A DNA stretch of 64,000 bases from an uncultured Halieaceae bacterium (GTDB lineage Bacteria; Pseudomonadota; Gammaproteobacteria; Pseudomonadales; Halieaceae), in the NCBI GenBank assembly GCA_938074045.1, contig CALJGI010000002.1:124001-188000 (forward strand). The letters are read 5' to 3'. Of the stretch, positions 8,430-16,858 are shown piece by piece. The first letter of the stretch is position 1; every line of letters starts with the position of its first letter. The notes under the pieces were generated by a model. It had not been told where the DNA came from, ran no database searches, and saw only the letters and a list, made by a program, of their open reading frames with translations. The position numbers were made by a program, and so were the translations under genes.

Positions 8430-10667
8430 TCAGACGACCGCTTCAATCCGCGCGGGTACGAACTTGTGCCAGGGCGTACCGGCAAATGCGTCCCGATCAT
8501 CCAGTGATGTCAATTCGTTGGGAGCAACTCCTATCCGCGCGCCATCCATGTTATCCAGGCCAAATCCATTGGGCAGCGATACATGACCCGGAAGCATGCG
8601 ATCATTGACTTCCAACATAGACCTTGCAGACCCGGCCCGGGTGGTTATCAGTACTTGGTCTCCGGAACACAAACCCATTTTTTCAGCGTCATCCGGACTC
8701 ATTCGCAGCGAACCGGCAGCATCCTTCCGCCGCCAACTTGAATCCCGGTAGATGGTATTAGCCGAATAATCACGTCGTTCCCCCGCCATGAGGACAAACG
8801 GAAAATCTCCGCTATTTTGCTCTGGTGGTTCCACAAGCTGCTGCAGTTCGGCCAGCAAATCCTCGATAACCAGATTTATCCGACCCTCGTTGCCTAACCT
8901 GGACCAGGATCCCGCCTCATCATCACGCGCAAAAATGGTGCCGGAGTGGCTGCTCAGAATGGCATCGAAGAGGGCGTCGGCCTGCTCAAAAGCAGTCCCC
9001 GGAAAACCCGCGCGTTCCAGTGCTGCCGGCTCGCGCATGGCCAATCCCAGCGCCAGCGGCCACAGCACGGCAGCAACGTCTGCACCCTCTGGCAAGCCTG
9101 GACCCAGGGTGCGATAGAGAATCACTGGCGCCAGATCAGATACCTGGGAATCCTCCGCTAACGCTTGTAAAAATCGATCTCGATAGCCGTCACGACCGCC
9201 GCTGGCCAACGCTGCCACAAGTTCTTCACAGAGGCCCAGTGGCATGGTACCCAGTGCTTCAGTCAGCCGGGCGTGAATTTCAGCCTCGGTCAGTACAGTG
9301 GCTGGAGCTTTGAAAAGCGGCTTGCGGAGATGAAAATAGTTGTCTGGATATTCGAAGTTAAAAAATGTCGCTTCCCACTTCTCATACTGGGTGGCAACCG
9401 GCAACACATAGTCAGCGTGACGCGCCGTTTCACTCATGGCTACGTCTATCACCACCACTGTATCCAGATTCTCCATTGCCTCGATAAAGCGCTGTGTGTC
9501 TGCCAGCGAATGCACCGGATTGGCGGCTTCGACTATCATCCCCCGGTAGCGGTCCGGGTGATCGGTAAGTATTTCATCAGCGATCACGTTACAGGGAACC
9601 AGGCCGCTGATAATGGGAGCGCCAGCGACAGGACTGCGCGCCGATACGCGGCCACTACCAGCTATGTTCTGCAGAAAAATTGGCACGTTCTGCGCACCAG
9701 GGTGCCCAAACTGACCACACAAGGTCCAGATCAACTTTTCGAGGTAACTGGCTAACGTCGAGTGCCGGTTCATTTGGATACCGAGATCCTCGGCAACCGC
9801 CAGTCGGTTTGTCCCCGCCAACACAGCTACCGCACCCCGGACCTGTTGCTCGGACAAACCGGCTATCGCGCAATAATCCGCCACTGGTACGGCGGAAAAA
9901 ACCTCAACAATACGGTCCAGGCCAGTGCTGTGCTCCTGAAGCCAGGGCGCTCGGTAAAGCTGCTCCTGCACCAATATGGCTACCATAGCTGCCAACAACC
10001 AGGCGTCTGTTCCCGGCTTGACCCGCAGGTGGATATCCGCCAGTTTGGCTGTTTCGGAAACGACGGGATCAATGACGATCATGGTGCGGGTTGAATCCTT
10101 GGCGAACTCCTTCAGCCAGGCTCGTGCACGTGGAATCCCATGGGAATGCCAGGGGTTCTTACCAATAAAAAGGGCGACGTCACAGTGTTCGAAATCTCCC
10201 TTAACATGGCTGCCAAACATCTGGCCATTGACCCAGAATTCGCCGGTTTTTTCCTGCGCGAGCGCATTGGAACGATAACGAATTCCGAGCGATCGACGCA
10301 GTGCGGTGGAGTAACCACCCGGCAAATGATTGCCTTGTCCACCACCGCCGTAATAGAAAATCTTGTCGCCGCCAAACTGGTCCCTCACGGCGCTCAAGCG
10401 GGTACTGATCTCCTCGATTGCGGTATCCCAGTCGATCTCGACAAAGCTGCCATCTGGCTCACGCCGCAGCGGTTGTGTTACGCGGTCAGTGCCGTTCTGA
10501 TAGAAGTTCAGACCCGAGGCTTTCTGACAGAGATAACCCTGTGAGGCAGGGTGTGCCTTATCCCCACGGATACGTAGAATCTCGCTATCGTTTTCACCCC
10601 CCAGTTGCACTTCGATACCGCAATTGCATTCACAGAGAATACAGGCACTGACTTTCCATTCGCTCAT
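8430..10667 (-). CDS. Molybdopterin oxidoreductase (Mo-bisMGD, 4Fe-4S) of the formate dehydrogenase/nitrate reductase class
   Basis: A 745-residue protein of the DMSO-reductase superfamily. The N-terminal iron-sulfur motif is clear: C9-x2-C12-x3-C16 and C47 followed by Q-K, the lysine position used in electron transfer. The rest matches the molybdopterin-binding halves, with the dinucleotide-binding domain at the C-terminus. I chose ATG 10667 because it leaves the usual few residues before the first cysteine; the frame opens 60 nt earlier. There is no Tat signal, so it should be cytoplasmic. The stretch where related enzymes carry the Mo-ligating Cys, Sec or Ser (RYRSNALAQEKTG, near residue 125) shows none of them. 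No accessory subunit lies beside it. The substrate is unknown. Confidence 0.85.
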   Translation of the reverse strand: MSEWKVSACILCECNCGIEVQLGGENDSEILRIRGDKAHPASQGYLCQKASGLNFYQNGTDRVTQPLRREPDGSFVEIDWDTAIEEISTRLSAVRDQFGGDKIFYYGGGGQGNHLPGGYSTALRRSLGIRYRSNALAQEKTGEFWVNGQMFGSHVKGDFEHCDVALFIGKNPWHSHGIPRARAWLKEFAKDSTRTMIVIDPVVSETAKLADIHLRVKPGTDAWLLAAMVAILVQEQLYRAPWLQEHSTGLDRIVEVFSAVPVADYCAIAGLSEQQVRGAVAVLAGTNRLAVAEDLGIQMNRHSTLASYLEKLIWTLCGQFGHPGAQNVPIFLQNIAGSGRVSARSPVAGAPIISGLVPCNVIADEILTDHPDRYRGMIVEAANPVHSLADTQRFIEAMENLDTVVVIDVAMSETARHADYVLPVATQYEKWEATFFNFEYPDNYFHLRKPLFKAPATVLTEAEIHARLTEALGTMPLGLCEELVAALASGGRDGYRDRFLQALAEDSQVSDLAPVILYRTLGPGLPEGADVAAVLWPLALGLAMREPAALERAGFPGTAFEQADALFDAILSSHSGTIFARDDEAGSWSRLGNEGRINLVIEDLLAELQQLVEPPEQNSGDFPFVLMAGERRDYSANTIYRDSSWRRKDAAGSLRMSPDDAEKMGLCSGDQVLITTRAGSARSMLEVNDRMLPGHVSLPNGFGLDNMDGARIGVAPNELTSLDDRDAFAGTPWHKFVPARIEAVV

Positions 10668-10718
10668 CACTGGATTCCCCGATGTGGACGACCATGTTAC
10701 GCTAGCACCATCAGTTTC

Positions 10719-11675
10719 ATGATACAACTAACTAAAATGCCCCTACTTCTCGGCACCACTCCCTGGCGGGATCATTCCGTCCACAGCGCCCAACAACTTA
10801 GTGAACAGGCTCGGCGAGCCGAGACACTGGGTTACTCTTCCTTCTGGTTACCGGAACATCACTTTCAACCCGGCGGGTTTCCCGATCCGCTGATGTCACT
10901 CGCGGCGGTGGCAGCAGCAACCAGCCACATCCTGCTTGCTACCACTTCTCTACTGATAACCCTGCGCAATCCCCTGCAGCTTGCTGAGCAAGTCGCTGTG
11001 CTTGATCAACTATCAAAAGGCCGGGTACTGCTTGGCCTGGGTCGCGGATTTTCGCGCATTGTATTGCAGGCATTTGGAGTTGATCCCCGGGACAAGAGAA
11101 AACTCTTCGAGGACAATCTGAAAGTGATGGTGGACTTGTGGTCCGGAGCCAACCTGTCTGCGGTCAAAGATGCTGCGGCGGAATCTGAACCCAAACTTAC
11201 ACCTACACCTTACCAGCGACCGCATCCTCCGCTATGGGTGGCCGCATTCGGCCCCAAAGCGCTGACACAGGCAGGCGGCCTGGGATTGCCCTACCTGGCC
11301 TCACCTATCGAAAGCCTGGAACAGCTCAAAACAAACTATGGTCTGCATAGAGACGCCATAAACAGTTCCGCTGGCGACGACCTACTACCGGTTCCGGTAA
11401 TGCGCACGGTGTGTATCGTTGACTCAGCGCGGGAACGCAAGCAATTGGTCGCCCGAATGGATCAGGCATTGCTGACCCGCGTATCTGAGCGCAGGCAGGT
11501 GGCACTGGAAGACTGGGCCATCATTGGCGAACGAGCCGAAGTCGCGGAGCGAATCGCGCGCTACCAGCAACATCTTGGCATGACACACCTGATCGTCACG
11601 GGACTCGGCCTCGGCGCCCACGAACACAGGGAGAGAACTATTGAGGAACTACCCGATCTGATCAGGCACCATTAA
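10719..11675 (+). CDS. Luciferase-like (LLM class) flavin-dependent monooxygenase
   Basis: A 318-residue protein of the bacterial luciferase-like monooxygenase family, TIM-barrel enzymes that use reduced FMN or F420. Typical elements are LGYSSFWLPEHHF near the N-terminus, the strand LLATTSLLITLRNPLQLAEQ, and GRVLLGLGRGFSR, the phosphate-binding region. It is divergent from the molybdopterin oxidoreductase gene and the 51-nt gap must hold both promoters, so co-regulation is possible. I use ATG 10719; ATG 10737 (MPLLLGTT) is an alternative, while the upstream open stretch overlaps the other gene and is not part of the protein. The substrate is not predictable from the sequence. Ends 4 nt from the convergent hydrolase gene. 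Confidence 0.85.
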   Translation: MIQLTKMPLLLGTTPWRDHSVHSAQQLSEQARRAETLGYSSFWLPEHHFQPGGFPDPLMSLAAVAAATSHILLATTSLLITLRNPLQLAEQVAVLDQLSKGRVLLGLGRGFSRIVLQAFGVDPRDKRKLFEDNLKVMVDLWSGANLSAVKDAAAESEPKLTPTPYQRPHPPLWVAAFGPKALTQAGGLGLPYLASPIESLEQLKTNYGLHRDAINSSAGDDLLPVPVMRTVCIVDSARERKQLVARMDQALLTRVSERRQVALEDWAIIGERAEVAERIARYQQHLGMTHLIVTGLGLGAHEHRERTIEELPDLIRHH

Positions 11676-11679
11676 TCAT

Positions 11680-12471
11680 TCACCAGCTGTTGCGAAGCTC
11701 CCGCAACTTCAGAAACACCGTTTCTGGATCAGGGGTTTCCGGCAGATCCGGAAAATCCTCTCGTAACTGCGCGATGATGGTCGGATTCTGCAAACGGAAG
11801 AAGGTATTGATCTCTTTCTCGATGGCCATGGTGGACACCATGGCATTTTCAGGGTTCTGATTTTCCACCTTGTCCATCAAGCTCTGTGCATGCTGGTTGT
11901 CGTGCTCCCTGGATAAGGTAAATGACAGATTATTGGCCATGTAGTCATGCCCCGGGTATATCAGGGTTTGCTCGGGAAGACTGGCCAGTTGACTGGCAAA
12001 GGTGTGATAGAGCTCCCGCGGATGTCCGCCATGATGACAGTTCCCGGCCCCGGCATTAAATAAGGTGTCGCCGCAAAACAGTGCCGGTTGTTCAGTTTGG
12101 GATAACAGACAAATATGAGACATTGTATGCCCGGGGGTATCTAGCGCGAGCAATTCGACAGTGCTCCCTACCCGGACCACATCACCTGCATCCAAACCCA
12201 CATCCATACCCGCAATTGCATCTCCAGCGTTGCGATGCGCCAGTAATTTTGCACCTGTCGCTTCGATAACCGCCTCATTGCCACCCGTGTGATCAAAGTG
12301 CTCATGAGTATTCAGCACCTGAGTAATCGTCCAACCCCGCTCCCTGGCCGCTGCAAGGCAGCGCTCGTGATCAAGTGGATCGATGGCCAGGGCCTGGCCA
12401 GTTTCCTCGCATACGATCAGATAATTGAAATTACGGTAGGCATTACCCGTCCAGATCTGTTCCACCAGCAT
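11680..12471 (-). CDS. gloB: Hydroxyacylglutathione hydrolase-like metallo-beta-lactamase-fold enzyme (glyoxalase II)
   Basis: A 263-residue glyoxalase II-type hydrolase. The dinuclear metal site is visible as THEHFDHTGG (H56, H58, D60, H61), with further ligands in DTPGHTMSH, GDTLFNAGAGNC and YPGHDY. The C-terminal helical part (KEINTFFRLQNP) resembles the substrate domain of GloB, which hydrolyses S-D-lactoylglutathione to lactate and glutathione in methylglyoxal detoxification. GGAG lies 7 nt before the ATG. Overall length fits GloB (about 250-260). A related thioester hydrolase role is possible, so the symbol is a best match rather than proof. The retropepsin-like gene lies immediately upstream on the same strand, 16 nt away. 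Confidence 0.85.
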   Translation of the reverse strand: MLVEQIWTGNAYRNFNYLIVCEETGQALAIDPLDHERCLAAARERGWTITQVLNTHEHFDHTGGNEAVIEATGAKLLAHRNAGDAIAGMDVGLDAGDVVRVGSTVELLALDTPGHTMSHICLLSQTEQPALFCGDTLFNAGAGNCHHGGHPRELYHTFASQLASLPEQTLIYPGHDYMANNLSFTLSREHDNQHAQSLMDKVENQNPENAMVSTMAIEKEINTFFRLQNPTIIAQLREDFPDLPETPDPETVFLKLRELRNSW

Positions 12472-12487
12472 ACGGTTACTCCATTTT

Positions 12488-13021
12488 TCAGTTTTGCCGT
12501 AATGTCATGGTGCCATTTTTCTGAACGATCTCAAGATGTTTCAGAAAGGACATCCCGAGAAGAACTTCTTCACCCGGCATATCGGGAATAATCGAGGCAC
12601 GCACATCTCGCATCTGGATATTGCCGAGGCCCACAGAGTCCAGATTGAGCAGGAAGACCTGCACTCTACCCCCGGCAGTATGACTACTGGCGGCTCTACC
12701 ACCCTCCAGACCCAGCTCTTCAGCCACGCCGGCGGGAATGCCCAGCGTGGTGGCCCCGGTATCGATCATAAATCTGACAGATCTACCATTGATATCACCT
12801 GTGGCCAGATAGTGGCCCTGGCGGTTTCGCTCAAGGGTCACTTCCCTCGTTCCGCCATCAGTAATGACGCCGTGCACGACCCGATTGGGATTATCCCGCT
12901 CCTCCAGCCATTCTTGAAAATACATTGTCGCCAGCCCCAATGCCGTCACCCAGGTAAGTACAACCATGGCCAGACCATAACGATTAGATGCAGAGGATTG
13001 AGATTCTGGCGATTCATTCAT
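12488..13021 (-). CDS. Membrane-anchored retropepsin-like aspartic protease (clan AA, TIGR02281-type)
   Basis: About 177 residues: a short charged N-terminus, one membrane helix (AMVVLTWVTALGLATMYF), then a soluble retropepsin-like domain. The active-site triad is seen as FMIDTGATT (D87-T-G), and the flap and second half follow (AGGRVQVFLL, LLGMSFLKHLEI). Single-domain bacterial enzymes like this are thought to act as homodimers in the periplasm; their substrates are mostly unknown. The frame is open from an ATG at 13069 but ATG 13021 gives a better length before the helix; neither has a strong ribosome site. It sits between a 35-codon small membrane-protein gene and gloB, all on the minus strand. 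Confidence 0.8.
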   Translation of the reverse strand: MNESPESQSSASNRYGLAMVVLTWVTALGLATMYFQEWLEERDNPNRVVHGVITDGGTREVTLERNRQGHYLATGDINGRSVRFMIDTGATTLGIPAGVAEELGLEGGRAASSHTAGGRVQVFLLNLDSVGLGNIQMRDVRASIIPDMPGEEVLLGMSFLKHLEIVQKNGTMTLRQN

Positions 13022-13078
13022 AGCAGAAGTGCCCACTGGACTCACCGTATCGATAAGGTGGCTGCGCATGCTCCGTGG

Positions 13079-13186
13079 TTAGTCTTGTCTTTCAGAAGAC
13101 GAAATAAATGTGATCAGTTTCGAAGCCAGGTAAAAAACACCCCCGGCTACAATCAGTGCAAAGACTACCATTATGATCGCGCCCAT
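13079..13186 (-). CDS. Small single-helix membrane protein, 35 residues
   Basis: A 35-codon frame that begins MGAIIMVVFALIVAGG, continues VFYLASKLITFI and ends with a charged tail (SSSERQD). It is one predicted transmembrane helix with a short cytoplasmic end. The ATG at 13184-13186 is preceded by GAGGGGGCGTC, a strong Shine-Dalgarno with good spacing. The frame ends (TAA 13079-13081) about 58 nt before the preferred start of the retropepsin-like gene on the same strand, so they may form a short operon. I do not recognise a family. Good ribosome site and membrane-helix composition favour a real gene, but the short length leaves chance possible. Confidence 0.5.
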   Translation of the reverse strand: MGAIIMVVFALIVAGGVFYLASKLITFISSSERQD

Positions 13187-13342
13187 GACGCCCCCTCATG
13201 TAGATGCTTGAAATGAGCATAGCAGAGCTGCAGATATAGTTCTCCCCCGCTGTTGCTGGCACGTCACCCACCTTTTACCTTAGACTCGACTCTAACAGTT
13301 GAATATCTGCAATGACCTGGTTGTACAGCAGGCGTGAGAGGG

Positions 13343-16300
13343 ATGAGTGAACGACGACAGGATGCGCAGATGCGAGCGCTGAAGACATTTCGCGGGTTTA
13401 TTCCATACACGTCTATCGTATTCCTGAATGCCTTTGTCGATCTGGGTCACAAGATTGTCATTCAGAATACTGTATTCAAGATTTACGATGGGCAAACGCA
13501 GGTCATATTGACCGCCATCGTCAATGCACTCATTCTGATTCCCTTTATTCTGCTGTTCTCACCGGCGGGATTTCTCGCGGACAAATACCCTAAACATCTC
13601 ATTATCCGCTACAGCGCCATGGTAGCTGTCGCCGCCACCCTGCTGATTACGCTGTGCTACTACCAGGGCTGGTTTTGGGCGGCCTTTGCGCTGACCCTGG
13701 CTCTGGCCATACAGAGCGCGCTATACAGCCCTGCCAAATACGGGTATATCAAGGAGTTGGTGGGCAAGGAGCGACTGGCACCCGCCAATGGTGTTGTTCA
13801 GGCCGTTACCATCAGCGGCATCCTGCTTGGCACCTTTGTGTTCTCTGGCCTCTTCGAAGCCTTTCTGATTGACGAAATGATCACCGGCACGGGTTTCATC
13901 ATGCTGTCTGTCGCGCCGATAGGTTGGGTACTCGTACTACTCTCACTGGTTGAACTTGGACTTACGTATCGTTTGCAGGCCAAGCGTGAGATAGATCCTG
14001 ACATGCATTTTGAGCGCACCGAATACTTCAAATTCCATTACCTGAAGAAAAATCTGCATGCTATACGTCTGCGACCCACGATCTGGTTATCCATTGTCGG
14101 TCTGGCCACCTTCTGGGGTATTTCCCAGGTGCTACTGGCCGCTTTCCCGGCTTTTGCCAAGGATACCCTCAGCGAAACCAACACCCTGGTGATACAGGGT
14201 ATCCTGGCTTGCTCAGGTATCGGCATAATCTGCGGCTCACTGATTGCTGGCCGGATGTCACGGAATTACATCGAGACCGGACTGATACCGGTGGGGGCGG
14301 TGGGTATAGCTGCCATAATCGCGCTCATTCCAACGCTGGACTCTCGCCTGACCATGGCGTTCTCATTTTTTCTGCTGGGCACCGCCGGCGGTATGTTTAT
14401 CATTCCGCTGAACTCGCTTATCCAGTTCAATGCCGAAGAGGACAACCTGGGTACCGTACTGGCCGGCAACAACTGGGTGCAAAACGTCACCATGTTGAGC
14501 TTCCTGGTGATGACCGTTCTGTTTGCACTGGCGGGCATCGGCAGCGTGGGCATATTCTACTTGCTAACGCTGACGGCAATTGTTGGTACCGGATACACCG
14601 TCTACAAGCTACCTCACTCGCTGGCCAGAATCATCGCCAGTGGCATTCTAAAGCGACGCTACCATATCGAAGTTGTCGGCTTTGCCAACCTGCCAGCCCG
14701 GGGAGCCGTACTACTATTGGGCAATCACATATCCTGGATAGACTGGGCCCTGGTTCAAATTGCCTGTCCTCGCCCCGTACGCTTCGTAATGCAGCGCCAG
14801 ATTTACAATACCTGGTATCTCAAACCGTTTTTCAAAGTGTTCGGGGTTATCCCCATTGCTTCCGGCCAGAGCAAGGAATCACTGAAAGCGGTCAATGATT
14901 TGCTGAAGGCGGGAGAAGTCGTGTGCCTGTTCCCGGAAGGTGCGATCAGTCGCAATGGCCATCTTGGCAAATTCCATCACGGCTTTGAACGCACAGTGGC
15001 AGAGGTAGAGAACGGCGTCATCGTTCCCTTCTATTTGCGCGGTCTGTGGGGCAGCACGTTCTCACGCGCCAGCGAAGGCCTGCAGCATGCCCGAACCAGC
15101 CACCAGAAACGCGACATCATCGTTGCCTTTGGACAGCATCTGCCAATGGACACCACGGCGGACCGGCTAAAGCAAAAAGTCTTTGAACTCTCCATCACCG
15201 CCTGGGAAAACTACACCGAGACGCTTCCTCCCATTCCCTTGGCCTGGTTTGAGACGGCGAAAAGGCAACCCAGTCATCTGTGTATGGCGGATACAGGGGG
15301 AACGGAGCTCAGCCACCGCAGGGCAATGGCTGCCAGCCTCTGTTTTGCTGCTGCCATGCGCCGCATCGATCGAAACACTCAGAACGTCGGCCTTATGCTT
15401 CCGGCCAGCGGCGCTGGCGCCCTGGCTAACATGGCGATCATGCTGAACGGAAAGACCACTGCGAATCTGAATTTCACGGCCAGCAAGGATTCTGTCCGGG
15501 CCGCGATCGATAGTGCTGATATAGCCGTGGTGTACTCCTCACGCCAGTTCCGCAGTCGACTCGAAGAGCGCGGCATCGATTTCGATGGCATGCTGGAGAA
15601 TGTACGCGTCGAATTTCTGGAGGATGTGCGGGCTGCCATACCCACCTGGAAGCTGCTATTCGCACTGGTACAGACGGCATTGCTACCAACACGTTGGATT
15701 TACCGGCTGCACGGAAAGAAAGTCGGGATCGAAGAACCTGCCGCCATTCTCTTTAGTTCGGGATCTGAGGGGCAACCCAAAGGGGTTGTGTTAAGCCATC
15801 GCAACATCGTCGCCAATTGCAAACAGATCAGCGATGTCCTCAATACCCGCGATGAAGACGTCATCATGGGCACGCTGCCACCCTTCCACTGTTTTGGTCT
15901 AACCGTGACCACGTTAATGCCACTCATCGAGGGCATTCCTGTCATTTTTCATCCAGACCCGCGCGAGGTGTTGAACATCGCAAAAGCGATAGCGACCTAC
16001 CGCGCTACTCTGTTGTGCGGAACAGCCACCTTCCTGCGCCTGTACACAAGAAACAATAAGGTGGAACCGCTGATGCTCGACTCTCTGCGAATCGTTGTGG
16101 CGGGCGCTGAGAAGCTGACTGACACGGTGCGCAACGAATTCCAGCTCAAGTTCAACAAGACAATTTACGAGGGTTATGGCACCACTGAGACCACACCGGT
16201 CGCGAGTGTCAACATTCCCGATGCCATAGATACCAACTACTGGCATGTGCAGTACGGTAATCGACCGGGAACGGTCGGCATGCCATTACCCGGCACCTGC

Positions 16301-16834
16301 TTCCGGATTGTAGACCCAGACACTATGGCTGAACTACCGCTGGGAGAAGATGGCTTGATTATGATTTCAGGCAATCAGGTCATGCTGGGCTATCTTAATG
16401 ACGAGGAGCGCACCGCACAGGCGGTGGTCGAAATTGATGGTCGACGCTGGTACAAAACCGGAGATAAAGGGCACATTACCCCGGAGGGCTTTCTGGAGAT
16501 CATTGACCGCTACGCCCGCTTTGCAAAGTTGGGCGGGGAAATGATCAGCCTGGGAGCGGTTGAAGAATTTGTCATTAGGTGCATGGATAACGAAGACATC
16601 GATATAGCTGCGGTATGCATGCCCCACGACACCAAGGGCGAACAAATTGTGCTGTTGGTCACCGGTGACATCAATTTGCCGGAACTGCGGGCCAAACTAA
16701 TAGCGCGAGGCATGGAAAGCATGATGTTACCGGGCAAATTCCTCCCGGTGGTTGAGATACCAAAACTTGGCAGCGGCAAAACAGATTTCAGTGGCCTGGC
16801 TCAATTAGCTGAGGACGCTGCAGCAACCGCGTAA
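13343..16834 (+). CDS. aas: Three-domain LplT-like MFS / PlsC-like acyltransferase / acyl-ACP synthetase fusion (Aas type)
   Basis: A protein of about 1163 residues made of three enzymes. Residues 1 to about 420 form a 12-helix MFS carrier like LplT, the lysophospholipid flippase. Residues about 440-630 are a PlsC/Aas acyltransferase with NHISWID (H-x4-D) and FPEG. The C-terminal half is an AMP-forming acyl-ACP/acyl-CoA ligase with the P-loop SSGSEGQPKG, the YGTTET motif and a late GDKG. In E. coli LplT and Aas are separate neighbours that import lysophosphatidylethanolamine and re-acylate it; here the whole recycling route is one chain. GTG 13334, ATG 13343 and ATG 13370 are all possible starts. 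It is convergent with the malonyl-CoA decarboxylase gene. Confidence 0.9.
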   Translation: MSERRQDAQMRALKTFRGFIPYTSIVFLNAFVDLGHKIVIQNTVFKIYDGQTQVILTAIVNALILIPFILLFSPAGFLADKYPKHLIIRYSAMVAVAATLLITLCYYQGWFWAAFALTLALAIQSALYSPAKYGYIKELVGKERLAPANGVVQAVTISGILLGTFVFSGLFEAFLIDEMITGTGFIMLSVAPIGWVLVLLSLVELGLTYRLQAKREIDPDMHFERTEYFKFHYLKKNLHAIRLRPTIWLSIVGLATFWGISQVLLAAFPAFAKDTLSETNTLVIQGILACSGIGIICGSLIAGRMSRNYIETGLIPVGAVGIAAIIALIPTLDSRLTMAFSFFLLGTAGGMFIIPLNSLIQFNAEEDNLGTVLAGNNWVQNVTMLSFLVMTVLFALAGIGSVGIFYLLTLTAIVGTGYTVYKLPHSLARIIASGILKRRYHIEVVGFANLPARGAVLLLGNHISWIDWALVQIACPRPVRFVMQRQIYNTWYLKPFFKVFGVIPIASGQSKESLKAVNDLLKAGEVVCLFPEGAISRNGHLGKFHHGFERTVAEVENGVIVPFYLRGLWGSTFSRASEGLQHARTSHQKRDIIVAFGQHLPMDTTADRLKQKVFELSITAWENYTETLPPIPLAWFETAKRQPSHLCMADTGGTELSHRRAMAASLCFAAAMRRIDRNTQNVGLMLPASGAGALANMAIMLNGKTTANLNFTASKDSVRAAIDSADIAVVYSSRQFRSRLEERGIDFDGMLENVRVEFLEDVRAAIPTWKLLFALVQTALLPTRWIYRLHGKKVGIEEPAAILFSSGSEGQPKGVVLSHRNIVANCKQISDVLNTRDEDVIMGTLPPFHCFGLTVTTLMPLIEGIPVIFHPDPREVLNIAKAIATYRATLLCGTATFLRLYTRNNKVEPLMLDSLRIVVAGAEKLTDTVRNEFQLKFNKTIYEGYGTTETTPVASVNIPDAIDTNYWHVQYGNRPGTVGMPLPGTCFRIVDPDTMAELPLGEDGLIMISGNQVMLGYLNDEERTAQAVVEIDGRRWYKTGDKGHITPEGFLEIIDRYARFAKLGGEMISLGAVEEFVIRCMDNEDIDIAAVCMPHDTKGEQIVLLVTGDINLPELRAKLIARGMESMMLPGKFLPVVEIPKLGSGKTDFSGLAQLAEDAAATA

Positions 16835-16858
16835 ACCATTCTGTGGGCAGTCCTCCCA

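Noticed and set aside
8430..10667. Selenocysteine formate dehydrogenase
   Set aside because: No in-frame TGA occurs inside the gene and the expected active-site position is occupied by ordinary residues.
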